From contig JABCZC010000009.1 in assembly GCA_013289875.1 (NCBI GenBank), positions 1-64,000 of the forward strand: DNA of 64,000 bases, written 5' to 3'. This DNA comes from Acidobacteriota bacterium (GTDB taxonomy: Bacteria > Acidobacteriota > Terriglobia > Terriglobales > Acidobacteriaceae). Made by a program: the position numbers and the translations under genes. Position 1 is the first letter of the stretch; the number at the start of each line of letters is the position of its first letter. The notes beneath the pieces are model-generated. The model was not told the DNA's origin. It worked only from the letters and a program-made list of their open reading frames with translations, and searched no databases. Shown piece after piece: positions 47,390 to 57,862 of the stretch.

Positions 47390-47890
47390 CTAGTTTGAAC
47401 GATAATTCGTGAATTGCATGTCGATGCCGAAGTCGTGACCCCTCAAAAGAGCAATGACCTCTTGTAGAGTATCGCGATCCTTGCCGCTGATGCGCACCGT
47501 ATCACCCTGAATCGACGCCTGAGCCTTTTTCTTCGAGTCTTTGACGAGCCGGACAATTTCTTTCGCCTTCTCCGAAGCGATGCCCTGCTGGAGGGTGATC
47601 TTCTGGCGGACGCTGGAGCCGGAGGCCGGTTCGACCTTGCCGTAGGTCAGGTTCTTGAGCGAGATGCCGCGCTTGACCAGCTTCTGTTGAAGGATTTCTG
47701 TTACGGCCTTCAGCTTGTATTCGTCGGCGGAGGCGAGCTGAATGGCGTCGTCGCCTTCGAGCCTGATCTCGGAGTGCGTGTTCTTCAGGTCGAAGCGATT
47801 GTGGACCTCTTTCGAAGCCTGGTCGATCGCGTTGCGGACCTCCTGGATGTCGACTTTGGAGACAATATCGAAGGAATTATCAGCTGCCAT
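47390..47890 (-). CDS. YajQ family nucleotide-binding protein
   Basis: MAADNSFDIVSKVDIQEVRNAIDQASKEVHNRFDLKNTHSEI...QVQ-like DTVRISGKDRDTLQEVIALLRGHDFGIDMQFTNYR. Confidence 0.96.
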   Translation of the reverse strand: MAADNSFDIVSKVDIQEVRNAIDQASKEVHNRFDLKNTHSEIRLEGDDAIQLASADEYKLKAVTEILQQKLVKRGISLKNLTYGKVEPASGSSVRQKITLQQGIASEKAKEIVRLVKDSKKKAQASIQGDTVRISGKDRDTLQEVIALLRGHDFGIDMQFTNYRSN

Positions 47891-47939
47891 GGGTTGTTCC
47901 TCCTGCTTAGATTATCCGCTTCCCGCATTCGTCCCGGGG

Positions 47940-48770
47940 TCAACGAGCATTATCCGTTACCACTGTTGTACCGAAAAACCGGTGAAAGTTTTCAGTCGTA
48001 CGGAAAGCGACCTCGTACGGCGCAATTGATTTCACCTCGGCGACCTTGGTGGCGACCTCGGCGACCCAGGCCGGTTCGTTACGTTTGCCGCGGTTAGGAA
48101 CGGGGGCGAGAAAGGGCGCGTCTGTCTCGATCAGGACGAGATCGAGTGGGACCTGCGCGAGCACATCGCGGATGGGCTTCGCTTTGGGAAAAGTGATGTT
48201 ACCGGCAAAGGAGATGAGGAAGCCGAGGTCCATCGCGCGGCGTGCGTGCGTCCACTCGCCGGTGAAGCAGTGCAGGATGCCACCGAGCGCAGTGGAAGAC
48301 CACTCGGATTCGATCGTCGCGAGCGTGTCGTCCCAGGCGTTGGTTGAATTGTCCGAAGGCCGGCAGTGGATGATGATCGGCTTCCTGTGTGCCGCAGCGA
48401 TCTCCATCTGCCGCGTGAAGACGGCTTTCTGCACCTCGCGGGGGGAGTGATCGTAGTAATAATCAAGACCGATTTCGCCACAGGCGACGACTTCGGGTTC
48501 GTCCAGAAGGCCGTCCAGCTTGGCATAGGCAGCGTGATCGGCGAGTCGCGCCTCGTGAGGATGGACTCCAGCGCTCGCGTAAATGGCCGGGATGCCAGGC
48601 CGATTTGCGTACTCCCGGGCAAGGTCGAGTGCCTGGTGCATGGTGTCCGGTCCATCTCCGATGCCGATGGAGAGAATGGTTCGAACGCCGGCGTCCCAGG
48701 CGCGGGCGAGCAATGCGTCACGGTCCTCGGAATAGCGCGGGCTATCGAGATGAGCGTGGGAATCGATCAT
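47940..48770 (-). CDS. TatD family hydrolase
   Basis: MIDSHAHLDSPRYSEDRDALLARA, GEIGLDYYYDHSPREVQKAVFTRQMEIAAAHRKPIIIHCR, LVLIETDAPFLAPVPNRGKRNEPAWV. Confidence 0.95.
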   Translation of the reverse strand: MIDSHAHLDSPRYSEDRDALLARAWDAGVRTILSIGIGDGPDTMHQALDLAREYANRPGIPAIYASAGVHPHEARLADHAAYAKLDGLLDEPEVVACGEIGLDYYYDHSPREVQKAVFTRQMEIAAAHRKPIIIHCRPSDNSTNAWDDTLATIESEWSSTALGGILHCFTGEWTHARRAMDLGFLISFAGNITFPKAKPIRDVLAQVPLDLVLIETDAPFLAPVPNRGKRNEPAWVAEVATKVAEVKSIAPYEVAFRTTENFHRFFGTTVVTDNAR

Positions 48771-48789
48771 TATCTGAAAGTGCTCACCA

Positions 48790-50883
48790 TTACTTGAGCC
48801 GTGCGCCGATCTCGATCTCTTCAAGGAAGCCCGCGAGGACGGGTTTGCCCGCTTCGCCAAGGGATGCAGCAACGATCATCCCGTTCGATTCGAGGCCCCG
48901 CAGCTTGCGGGGCGCGAGGTTGGCGACGATGACCACCTTGCGGCCGATGAGCGTCTCGGGCGCGTAGGCCTCGGCGATTCCGGCCAAGATCTGACGTGTT
49001 TCGTAACCGAGATCGACTTCGAGACGCAGAAGTTTGTCGGCTTTGGGGACACGCTCCGCGACCTTAATCTGCGCAACGCGGAGTTCGACCTTGAGGAAGT
49101 CGTCGATGGTGATTTTTTCGGGGACCGGCGTAGTTGCCATGGGTGCGGCGGTGGCCGGACCGGACGCGGCGGGAGCGATGGAAGGAGGCGCGGATTCTTC
49201 TCCGGCTGCGGCGGCGAGACCGTCGGTCTCAGCAGGCGCGGGAACGGCGGTCTGGGTAGTTTCGATGGGCGCTGATGCGCTTAGAGGAATCTTGCTTTCA
49301 GTGACAGTGGCGTTGGCTTGTTCGATTTCCTGCATACGAGTAATTGCGTCCTTTTCTGCGCGTGGGAAGACGGGGCCGATTTCGCCAAGCTGTGTTCCGG
49401 GTTTCAGGCCGCCCCAGGTTAGATTCTTCAGGTCGGCCTTTTGGATGTCGCCGAGGCCGAGCTGAGTCCAGACTTTAGATGCCGCGTCGGGAATGACCGG
49501 ATAGACAAGCGCGGTGATGATGCGGATGGCTTCGGCGGCTGTGTATAGAACAGTGGCGCGGAACGCGCGCTGCTGTTCGTCGGTGATGCTGTCGGGCTGC
49601 TTCCATGGAGCGCTCGCGGTGAGGTAGCCGTCGACCGCGGCAACCATCGTCCATGCGCTTTCCAGCGCGCGTGAGAAGTCCAGCGCGTCGATGGAACGGT
49701 TGAAGGCTGCGATTGCATTCGGAGCCTCGGTCGCGATCGAATCCGCCTGAAGGCCTGTTGCCTCCGGAACAACCCCATCGAAATACTTCCCGATCATGGT
49801 TAGCGTGCGGCTGACGAGATTTCCATAGCCATTGGCGAGGTCGGAGTTGTATCGCTGCACGAGCGCGTCGAAGGAGAAGCTGCCGTCCTGTCCGAAGACG
49901 ACCTCGCGCAGCAGAAAGTAGCGAAGCGCATCGGCTCCAAGGACATCGAGGATGGTTTCCGCGCGGACGATGTTGCCGCGCGACTTCGACATCTTGCTCT
50001 CTTCAAACAGCAGCCAGCCGTGAGCGACGATACTTTTGGGCGGCGGTAGTCCTGCGGCCATCAGAAACGCAGGCCAGTAGACGCAGTGGAAGCGAGTGAT
50101 CTCTTTGCCGACGATGTGCAGGTCGGCGGGCCAGTATTTCTCAAACTTTGCCTTGTCTGCCGGGTCGTCGCTGCCATAGCCGATGGCACTGATGTAGTTA
50201 ATCAGTGCGTCCATCCAGACGTAGATGACGTGCTTCTCGTCGCCGGGAACGGGGATGCCCCACTTGAAGCTGGTGCGGCTTACGGACTGGTCCTTGAGGC
50301 CGGCTTTGACGAACGAGATGACTTCGTTGCGGCGCGTCTCGGGCCGGATGAATTCTGGGTGGGCCTCGTAGTATTCGAGCAGCGTGCGCTCGAAGGCCGA
50401 TAGCTTGAAGAAATAATTTTCCTCGTTGACGGTCTCGGTGATGCGGCCGCAGTCGGGACAGGGCGCGCCCGGCGGAACGTCGACAAAAGCCTCGTCGGAG
50501 ACGCAGTACTGGCCGGTGTAGGAGCCCTTGTAGATGTATCCGCGTTCCCTGAGCAGCGTGAAGAGCTTTTCTACTCCGCGCTTGTGGCGCGGCTCTGTGG
50601 TGCGAATGAAGTCGTCATAGGTGAGGCCCATGCGATCCCAAAGGGCCCGGAACTGCGCCGCTACCTGGTCGGTAAACTCCTGCGGGCTGCAGTTTGCCTT
50701 CTCGGCCGAGCGCTGAATCTTCTGTCCATGCTCGTCGGTTCCGGTGAGGAAGAAGGTGTCGACGCCCTGGGCGCGTTTGCGCCGCGCGATCACATCCGCA
50801 ACAACCGTGGTGTAGGTGGTTCCGATGTGCGGGCGCGCGTTGACGTAATAAATGGGAGTGGTGAGATAGAACTTATTTGACAT
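48790..50883 (-). CDS. metG: methionyl-tRNA synthetase
   Basis: FYLTTPIYYVNARPHIGTTYTTVVADVIARRKRAQG, KMSKSRGN, C-terminal tRNA-binding (EMAP/Trbp111-like) domain. Confidence 0.97.
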   Translation of the reverse strand: MSNKFYLTTPIYYVNARPHIGTTYTTVVADVIARRKRAQGVDTFFLTGTDEHGQKIQRSAEKANCSPQEFTDQVAAQFRALWDRMGLTYDDFIRTTEPRHKRGVEKLFTLLRERGYIYKGSYTGQYCVSDEAFVDVPPGAPCPDCGRITETVNEENYFFKLSAFERTLLEYYEAHPEFIRPETRRNEVISFVKAGLKDQSVSRTSFKWGIPVPGDEKHVIYVWMDALINYISAIGYGSDDPADKAKFEKYWPADLHIVGKEITRFHCVYWPAFLMAAGLPPPKSIVAHGWLLFEESKMSKSRGNIVRAETILDVLGADALRYFLLREVVFGQDGSFSFDALVQRYNSDLANGYGNLVSRTLTMIGKYFDGVVPEATGLQADSIATEAPNAIAAFNRSIDALDFSRALESAWTMVAAVDGYLTASAPWKQPDSITDEQQRAFRATVLYTAAEAIRIITALVYPVIPDAASKVWTQLGLGDIQKADLKNLTWGGLKPGTQLGEIGPVFPRAEKDAITRMQEIEQANATVTESKIPLSASAPIETTQTAVPAPAETDGLAAAAGEESAPPSIAPAASGPATAAPMATTPVPEKITIDDFLKVELRVAQIKVAERVPKADKLLRLEVDLGYETRQILAGIAEAYAPETLIGRKVVIVANLAPRKLRGLESNGMIVAASLGEAGKPVLAGFLEEIEIGARLK

Positions 50884-51046
50884 GCGAGGCAGTAGATGCG
50901 CGCTCTTGCGATTGAATTCTTCTTTCACAATCTTAACAGGATGTATGGGTTGGCCGAGCGGCGGTGGGTCAACGGATGGAGGGAAGAGTGTGTAGAATCA
51001 GCCAAGAAAATCAGAGAATTTTGAGAAGCGTGCAGGTGTTGCGAAC

Positions 51047-53071
51047 GTGTATCTAAGAGAGCAGAAAAAGCTTGAAGAGCGGCTACGCGCGGTCCTGCGC
51101 AACTTGTATCAGATCGAGCCCGAGAACCTGGTGATTGAGCAGCCTCCCGAGATTAAATTCGGCGAGTATGCCCTGCCGGTAGCATTTGAGCTCGCGCGCA
51201 AGCTGCGAAGGGCTCCCCGCAAAATCGCCGAGGAACTGGTCTCAGCGCTAGGCTCGGTCGAGGGCTTTGCAGGCTTCGAGGTCGCCGGCGCGGGATATAT
51301 CAACGCGCGCCTGGATCGCGGCGCGGCGATGCAGGAGATTGCCGCAAGCAGCGAGCTTGAGACGTCGAGCGAGCATCTGCATTCGCTGGTCGAGCACACC
51401 AGTATCAATCCCAACAAGGCCGCCCACGTGGGGCATCTGCGCAATGCGATTCTGGGCGACACGTTTGTGCGGCTACTGCGCGCGGCGGGACAGAAGGTGG
51501 ATGTCCAGAATTACATCGACAACACCGGCGTGCAGGTGGCCGATATCGTTGTCGGCCTAATGCATCTGGAAGGCTTGTCGCTAAGCGGTGTGCAGGCGCT
51601 GATGGCGCGGCTCTCCGATGCCGGCGAACGGATCGATTTCTACTGCTGGGATCTGTATGCGCGCGCATCGCAGTGGTACGAGGCGGATCCCTCGCAAAAA
51701 GAGGCACGGAAAAAGATTCGGCTGGACACGCTGCACGCGATCGAGCAGGGTGGAAACGACGCCGCGCAGATCGGCGAGCTGATTTCGACGGCGGTACTCC
51801 GGCGGCATCTGGAGACGATGTTGCGGCTGGATATCGAGTATGACTTTCTGCCGCGTGAGAGTGAGATTCTGCGTCTGCACTTTTGGGAGAGCGCATTCGA
51901 GCAACTGAAGGCCAAGGGCGTGCTCTACTTCGAGACTGACGGCAAGAACAAGGGCTGCTGGGTGATGAAGCGCGGCACTGGCCGCACGGGCAACGCGCTT
52001 CGCGATGAAGCGGTTGATGACCTTGAAGAGCCAGCTGCTTCCGACGGTCCCGACGAAGACGCCAAAGTCATTGTTCGCTCAAACGGCACGGTGACCTACG
52101 TCGGCAAGGACATCGCCTATCATCTTTGGAAGTTCGGGTTGCTGGGGCGCGACTTCGGATACCGGAGATTCTTCGAATACCCCGACCGCGAGTGCTGGAT
52201 ATCGGCGGAGAGCAGCGAAGACGATCATCCGCACTTTGGCGAAGCCCAGGCCATCTACAACGTGATCGATTCGCGACAGGCCGATCCGCAGGCGAATGTG
52301 ATCGAGGCACTGCGCGGTCTCGGATACTCCGAGCAGGCCGCACACTACACCCATTTCTCTTACGAGATGGTTGCATTGACGCCGCGCTGCGCGCTCGAGC
52401 TGGGCTACGAGGTTTCTGAAGAAGATCAGGGGCGGCCTTATATCGAGGTTTCGGGGCGCAAGGGCTTCGGAGTAAAAGCCGACGACCTCATCGACAAGCT
52501 GATCGCCGCCACGCAGCAGGAAGTAGACGAGCGGCATCCGGAACGGGACGCAGGGAAGCGGGAGCAGATCGCGAAAGAAATCGCCGTCGGCGCGCTGCGC
52601 TACTTCATGCTGAAGTACACGCGAAATTCGGTGATCGCCTTCGACTTCAAGGATGCGCTCAGCTTTGAAGGCGAGACCGGGCCGTACATACAATACGCGG
52701 TGGTGCGGACGCGCAGCATCTTTCGTAAGGGCGAGACGACTCCCGAACAAGCGCTCGCTGACGTGGCCGGCGTGGATGCAGCGCCCTATCTGGCTGGCGA
52801 GGACGCAGACAGTATCTGGCAGCTATGGCTGCGCGCGGCGAAAACCTCTCTGCTGCTCGAGCAATGCATCGCCACGGCTGAGCCTGCCTATCTCGCGAGG
52901 CATGCATTTCAGCTGGCGCAGGACTTCAGCAACTTCTACCGCAGGCACCACATTCTGACCGAGGGCGATCCGGCCAAGAAAAAGCTTCTCCTGGCAACGG
53001 CGGCGGTGGCGCAGCGAGAGCTAATCCGGTCGCTGAGTCGGCTGGGAATCAGTGCTCCCGAAGTGATGTAG
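51047..53071 (+). CDS. argS: arginyl-tRNA synthetase
   Basis: VEHTSINPNKAAHVGHLRNAILGDTFVRLLRAAG; C-terminal DALR domain; GTG start. Confidence 0.96.
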   Translation: MYLREQKKLEERLRAVLRNLYQIEPENLVIEQPPEIKFGEYALPVAFELARKLRRAPRKIAEELVSALGSVEGFAGFEVAGAGYINARLDRGAAMQEIAASSELETSSEHLHSLVEHTSINPNKAAHVGHLRNAILGDTFVRLLRAAGQKVDVQNYIDNTGVQVADIVVGLMHLEGLSLSGVQALMARLSDAGERIDFYCWDLYARASQWYEADPSQKEARKKIRLDTLHAIEQGGNDAAQIGELISTAVLRRHLETMLRLDIEYDFLPRESEILRLHFWESAFEQLKAKGVLYFETDGKNKGCWVMKRGTGRTGNALRDEAVDDLEEPAASDGPDEDAKVIVRSNGTVTYVGKDIAYHLWKFGLLGRDFGYRRFFEYPDRECWISAESSEDDHPHFGEAQAIYNVIDSRQADPQANVIEALRGLGYSEQAAHYTHFSYEMVALTPRCALELGYEVSEEDQGRPYIEVSGRKGFGVKADDLIDKLIAATQQEVDERHPERDAGKREQIAKEIAVGALRYFMLKYTRNSVIAFDFKDALSFEGETGPYIQYAVVRTRSIFRKGETTPEQALADVAGVDAAPYLAGEDADSIWQLWLRAAKTSLLLEQCIATAEPAYLARHAFQLAQDFSNFYRRHHILTEGDPAKKKLLLATAAVAQRELIRSLSRLGISAPEVM

Positions 53072-53101
53072 AGCGTCTTTTGTGCCGGTGACAGTTACGT
53101 G

Positions 53102-54151
53102 CTACTGGATCGGCTGACCAGCGGCTGTCATTTGATTGATCTGTTGCTGATCGAACTGCTTCATCCCGTCGGGCAGCGGCGCGTAGTTGAGCGATCCAGC
53201 GGTAGGTTGGCCGTCGGTAATGATGTATTGAACAAAGTTCTTGAGCGCAGCCCGCTTGGCCTTGTCCGGCCCATCCTTCGGGATGATGAGAAATGTCAGC
53301 GTCGAGATCGGATAGGCATCGATTGCCACTGCCGGCGGATTGACGATCGGTTGCCGGGGGTCCTGGGAGAGCTGGGCGGTAAAGGCGTTGATGGCCGCGG
53401 TCGTACTCTGCGCGGTTGGGGCAATGTAATTGCCGGCTTGATTCTTGATCTTCGCGACGGGAAGGTGATTCTGCTCTGCGTAGGTCAGTTCCACGTAACC
53501 GATGGCGCCTGGAGACTGGCGAAGCTGGCCGGTAACACCTTCGCTGCCCTTGCCACCGAGTCCGAGCGGCCACTGCACGCTGTTGCCCTTGCCGACCTTC
53601 GATTGCCAGTCAGGGCTGACGGCAGAGAGATAGGTCGTGAAGGCATCGGTGGTTCCGCTGCCCTCGGCACGATGGACGACCACAATGGGCATTGAAGGAA
53701 GCGTCACGCCCGGGTTGTCCTTGGCGAGGCGCGGGTCATTCCACGTTTTGACGGTCCCGAGAAAGATTCCGGCGAGGGTTTCGGGGGAAAGCTGGAGCGG
53801 TTGCGTCACCTCAGTCATGTTGTAGGTAATGCAGACCGGACCGGCCGTCTCCGGTATCTGGATGACCGGGGTCATGCCCGATAGCTGTTGGTCGGAAAGA
53901 GGCGCGTCGGAGGCGCCGAAGTCCACTGTGCCGGCCTTCACTTGCTGTACTCCTCCACCGGAGCCGATGGACTGGTAATTGATTTGGACGCTGGGGTGGG
54001 CTTGGGAGAAATCATTGATCCAGCGGGTCATGACAGGATAGACAAAGCTGCTGCCGGCTCCAGAAAGCTGGACATTGCTGGAGGATTTGCAGCCGGTGAG
54101 GGCCAGTGCGGCGAGGACGAGCAGGGATGCGGCACGAATTCGGCTATGCAT
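53102..54151 (-). CDS. pstS: phosphate ABC transporter substrate-binding protein PstS
   Basis: LSGAGSSFVYPVMTRWINDFSQAHPSVQINYQSIGSGGGVQQVKAGTVDFGASDAPL; VVHRAEGSGTTDAFTTYLS. Confidence 0.95.
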   Translation of the reverse strand: MHSRIRAASLLVLAALALTGCKSSSNVQLSGAGSSFVYPVMTRWINDFSQAHPSVQINYQSIGSGGGVQQVKAGTVDFGASDAPLSDQQLSGMTPVIQIPETAGPVCITYNMTEVTQPLQLSPETLAGIFLGTVKTWNDPRLAKDNPGVTLPSMPIVVVHRAEGSGTTDAFTTYLSAVSPDWQSKVGKGNSVQWPLGLGGKGSEGVTGQLRQSPGAIGYVELTYAEQNHLPVAKIKNQAGNYIAPTAQSTTAAINAFTAQLSQDPRQPIVNPPAVAIDAYPISTLTFLIIPKDGPDKAKRAALKNFVQYIITDGQPTAGSLNYAPLPDGMKQFDQQQINQMTAAGQPIQ

Positions 54152-54376
54152 TCTTTCCTCCAGGGCAGGAGATCTTCAGGCGAATGCGATGAGCAGATGC
54201 GGGCCTGGGTTGGTTCTACAGGCTCAACGACTTGATCTCGCCACTCAATTTAGCATTCTGTAGCTTTGGATTCGACAGAGCAATCCCGGCTCGCAAAGAT
54301 TCACCGGATTTTTGCTTACCCGCCGGCTCGTGCTGTCCTGGGATGGTGTTGAGTAAACCGATCTCTATGGCTAAGG

Positions 54377-55069
54377 CTACACTTTGAAGGGGAGCACGTC
54401 GCGACAGGTGTCGTAAATATGGCGGTGTGCATCCTGGGGGGATTCCATTAGCTGGACCGCACTCGATGATTTGCCGCCCAGATGCGTGCATGCGACGCCG
54501 ACAAGGCGGATGCGATATCCCTGCCGCCGGACTTCGCAACTCAGCCAATAGTCGTAGCAAAAATACCCGATCGGCGTTCCGACCGGCCATCCGCCGGTCT
54601 TCTCGAGAATTTCGCGCCGGACGAACATGGCGAACCCATCCAGCACCGCAACATCGCACGCTCTTGTGAATCTCTTTCCGTGGCGTTCCGCGTCGAACAT
54701 ATTCGAGCGGAAGTCGGAGCGCCCGAGTTGAGTCAGGCGATATGGCGTCTGATAGAGACTCTCCGACCCATGCCGGAGAGCGCCGCCAAATCCGACCATC
54801 CCCACCTCCGGATCGTCGAACTCCTTGATCACCCGGGCAAACCATTCTTCGTCTCGCACTATGACATCGTCGTGAACATATCCGAGGATGGAAGATGAAG
54901 TGGATTCCAGTCCCTGCTGATAGGCCTGAAGAATGCTGAGATGACCCTGCGCGCTGTGGATCAGGTGAAGGTGCGCTCCCGAAGTCACGTCTTCGGTGGG
55001 AAACCAGGAGCGGACGCACTTCTCCCATCCGGACCACTTCAGCGTCGCGACGATGAGTGTCAGATCCAT
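54377..55069 (-). CDS. glycosyltransferase family 2-like protein
   Basis: LLIVAT-type start, ILGYVHDDVIVRDEEWFARVIKEFDDPEVGMVGFGGA, DVAVLDGFAMFVRREIL. Confidence 0.82.
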   Translation of the reverse strand: MDLTLIVATLKWSGWEKCVRSWFPTEDVTSGAHLHLIHSAQGHLSILQAYQQGLESTSSSILGYVHDDVIVRDEEWFARVIKEFDDPEVGMVGFGGALRHGSESLYQTPYRLTQLGRSDFRSNMFDAERHGKRFTRACDVAVLDGFAMFVRREILEKTGGWPVGTPIGYFCYDYWLSCEVRRQGYRIRLVGVACTHLGGKSSSAVQLMESPQDAHRHIYDTCRDVLPFKV

Positions 55070-55102
55070 GAAGCCGCCTCGGGGAGCCGCCTCGGCGGAC
55101 AG

Positions 55103-55942
55103 TTAGCCCGCGGCGAGTTCTTTTGCTCGCTGCGTGGCACGCATGACAGCTTTGATGAGGGTGACGCGCAGGCCACCTTCTTCGAGCTCCAGGATGCCGT
55201 CGATGGTGCATCCGGCAGGCGTGGTTACCGCGTCCTTGAGCAGCGCGGGATGGTAACCCGTTTCCAGCACCATGCGGGCTGCGCCGTAGGTGGTCTGGGC
55301 GGCGAGTAGCGTGGCGATGTCGCGGGGCAGTCCAACCTTGACTCCGGCCTCGGCGAGCGATTCGAGAATGATGTAGATGTAGGCTGGACCGCTGGCTGAG
55401 AGGCCGGTGACAGCGTCCATGTGCTTCTCGTCGACGATGACGGTGCGGCCAATGGTCTCGAAGATGCGGGTGGCGAAGGCCATTTGCGGCTCGGTGACGT
55501 AGCGGCCGCGGCAGAGCGCGGAGATGCCCGCACCCAGCATGGATGGTGTGTTGGGCATGGAGCGGATGACGGGAATTTCGATGCCTGCGGCCTGTTCGAT
55601 GGCAGCTGTTTTTACGGAGGCGGCGAAGGAAATGAGTAGTTTGCCGGTGGTGAGCGCCGGGCTGATCTGCGCGATCAGATCGGGGATCTGGAAGGGTTTG
55701 ACGCCGAGCAGGATAACATCGGCCTGCTCGACTACGGCGCGGTTGTCGGTCGAGACTTGGACACCCCACTGCGCGGAGAGCGCCGCGGCGCGGTCGGCGT
55801 GGGCGACGGTGGCGAGAAGTTGGTCAGGGTGCAGGATCTGTTGTTTGAGGAAGGCCTGGATGAGAATTCCGCCCATCTTGCCGGCTCCGAGCACGGCGAC
55901 ACGTAACTTTGAGAGATCCTGGTCGATTGCTGCGGTGTTCAT
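55103..55942 (-). CDS. proC: pyrroline-5-carboxylate reductase
   Basis: VAVLGAGKMGGILIQAFLKQ, VIRSMPNTPSMLGAGISALCRG, VTGLSASGPAYIYIILESLAEAGVKVGLPRDIA. Confidence 0.96.
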   Translation of the reverse strand: MNTAAIDQDLSKLRVAVLGAGKMGGILIQAFLKQQILHPDQLLATVAHADRAAALSAQWGVQVSTDNRAVVEQADVILLGVKPFQIPDLIAQISPALTTGKLLISFAASVKTAAIEQAAGIEIPVIRSMPNTPSMLGAGISALCRGRYVTEPQMAFATRIFETIGRTVIVDEKHMDAVTGLSASGPAYIYIILESLAEAGVKVGLPRDIATLLAAQTTYGAARMVLETGYHPALLKDAVTTPAGCTIDGILELEEGGLRVTLIKAVMRATQRAKELAAG

Positions 55943-56007
55943 GGTCTTTCCAGAGTACAGGAGCGGGTGTTTTGAGGCTGACTGTCCAGTACCTATAAAA
56001 TGGGCAG

Positions 56008-57840
56008 CTATTTGGATTTCTGGGCGGCGATCCAAGTGTCGATACGCCCTTCGAGGATGTCCATGGGCAGAGCGCCAGAGTCGAGGACCTGGTCGTGGAA
56101 GGCGCGGATGTCGAATTTTGCGCCAAGGGTTTGCTGGGCGCGAGTACGGAGTTCGAGGATTTTCAGCTGGCCGATCTTGTAGCCGAGCGCCTGACCCGGC
56201 CAGGCGACGTACCGGTCGACCTCGGCCTGGATGTTGGTGTCGTCCATTGAGGAATGGTCGCGGAAGTAGGAGAGCATCTCGTCGCGCTTCCAGTGCATGG
56301 AGTGAACCCCGGTGTCGATGACCAGGCGGATGGCGCGCCAGGTGTCGGCTTCGAGGCGTCCGTAGTCGGACCATGGGTCCTGGTAGAAGCCGATCTCTTT
56401 GCCGAGGCGCTCGGAGTAGAGAGCCCAGCCTTCGGTGTAGGCAGTGTAGTAGGTGTAGCTGCGGAACTCGGGAAGACCCGTGAGCTCCTGCGCAATGGAG
56501 ATCTGCAGGTGATGGCCGGGAATCCCTTCGTGATAGCTGATGGATTCTACGTTGGTGAGCGCGCGGTCCTTGAACTTGTAGAAGTTGACGTAAACGGTTC
56601 CGGGACGCTTGCCGTCCGCGGTGCCCTGCACGTAGTAGGCCTGGGTCTGGTCCTGCTGCATGTATTCGGGAACGGGCAGGACGACGAGGGGAGCCCTGGG
56701 TAACGTTCCGAAGAGCTCAGGTAGCTTCGGCCGCATCTGGTCGAGATAGTGGCTGTAAAGTCCGATGAGCTGATCGGTCGACTGCGCGTGCAGTTTGGGA
56801 TTGGACGGAATGGAAGCGCGCAGGGACGCGAGATCTTTAAAGCCGAGCTTCTGCGCGATGACCAGCATCTCGGCTTCGTCGCGCTTCACCTCGTCGAGCC
56901 CGAGCTGGTGGATGGCGGCCGGCGCGAGGCTGGTGGTGGTGCTCTGGCGTACGAGGAAGGCGTAGTACTTGTCTCCGTCGGGGAGGGACCAAAGGCCGGG
57001 ATCGGCCCGGCCTGCAGGGATGTACGACGCCGTGAGAAAGCGTCCGAATTGCGCGTAGGCGGGCAGGACCTGCTTCTGGATCGCTTCGAGAACGGCGGCC
57101 TTGATGCGGGTCTGGTCTTCGGCAGAGATGCTTGCCGGGAATTTTTGCAAGGGACGCGCGAAGGGCGAGTCCTCAGGCTTCTGCTGTGCGATGGCATTGA
57201 CCTGAACGAGGACCTTTTCGAGAAGATATTTCGGCGGGACGCGGTTATCTTCGACGCCGGTCATCATGTTGGTGCTGATCTGCTGAAAGACGGTGGGGAT
57301 TTTCGAGAGACGCGAGGTGTAGTCGTCGTAATCTTTGACGGTTTCGAAGGTGAGGAGCGGAACCAGCTGGGGCAGCTCGATGTGCGGGCCCCACATCTGC
57401 GTGACGGGCATCTCCCACGGCTTGAATTCGGCTTCCTCCTGCTGCTCGACGAGCTTGCGCACCATCAAATCGTGGCTGAGGATCTCCTGATCGGTCAGGC
57501 CGGTGGTATCGATGGCGGCGAGTCGAACGATGTAGTCGCGGCCGCGAGCAAGCTGGTCGTTGTAGGCGGCGACAGAGTAGTCGGAGAGCTGGTCGTTGTA
57601 GCGCTTGTCGCCGATGGAGGATGCAAACTCCGGGGAGTGGCGGAGTTGCTCCTCCCACATCTCGGCGAAGAGCGCATTGAGCGCGGCGCGGCGGTCTTCG
57701 AGGGTGAGGGGGATAGCTGGTGACGTTGGGCCGGGCAATCTCTGGGTTCCGGCTGATTTGCTGACGGATTTGGGAAAGGTTTGAGCGAGGAGCGGCAGCG
57801 AAAGGAAGGCGGCGAGGCCGAACGCAAAGAGTTTCTTCAT
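56008..57840 (-). CDS. secreted DUF885 domain-containing protein (putative zinc peptidase)
   Basis: signal peptide; SISYHEGIPGHHLQISIAQE, YTEGWALYSERLGKEIGFYQDPWSDYGRLEADTWRAIRLVIDTGVHSMHW. Confidence 0.92.
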   Translation of the reverse strand: MKKLFAFGLAAFLSLPLLAQTFPKSVSKSAGTQRLPGPTSPAIPLTLEDRRAALNALFAEMWEEQLRHSPEFASSIGDKRYNDQLSDYSVAAYNDQLARGRDYIVRLAAIDTTGLTDQEILSHDLMVRKLVEQQEEAEFKPWEMPVTQMWGPHIELPQLVPLLTFETVKDYDDYTSRLSKIPTVFQQISTNMMTGVEDNRVPPKYLLEKVLVQVNAIAQQKPEDSPFARPLQKFPASISAEDQTRIKAAVLEAIQKQVLPAYAQFGRFLTASYIPAGRADPGLWSLPDGDKYYAFLVRQSTTTSLAPAAIHQLGLDEVKRDEAEMLVIAQKLGFKDLASLRASIPSNPKLHAQSTDQLIGLYSHYLDQMRPKLPELFGTLPRAPLVVLPVPEYMQQDQTQAYYVQGTADGKRPGTVYVNFYKFKDRALTNVESISYHEGIPGHHLQISIAQELTGLPEFRSYTYYTAYTEGWALYSERLGKEIGFYQDPWSDYGRLEADTWRAIRLVIDTGVHSMHWKRDEMLSYFRDHSSMDDTNIQAEVDRYVAWPGQALGYKIGQLKILELRTRAQQTLGAKFDIRAFHDQVLDSGALPMDILEGRIDTWIAAQKSK

Positions 57841-57862
57841 GAGGAGCTACGGCGATGGCCGC

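Noticed and set aside
54216-55769. 517-aa minus-strand ORF
   Set aside because: Same strand but different frame from the glycosyltransferase and proC; Arg/His-rich out-of-frame translation; no domain.
56749-57723. 324-aa ORF antisense to DUF885
   Set aside because: Gly/Val/Asp-rich mirror translation of a convincing DUF885 gene.
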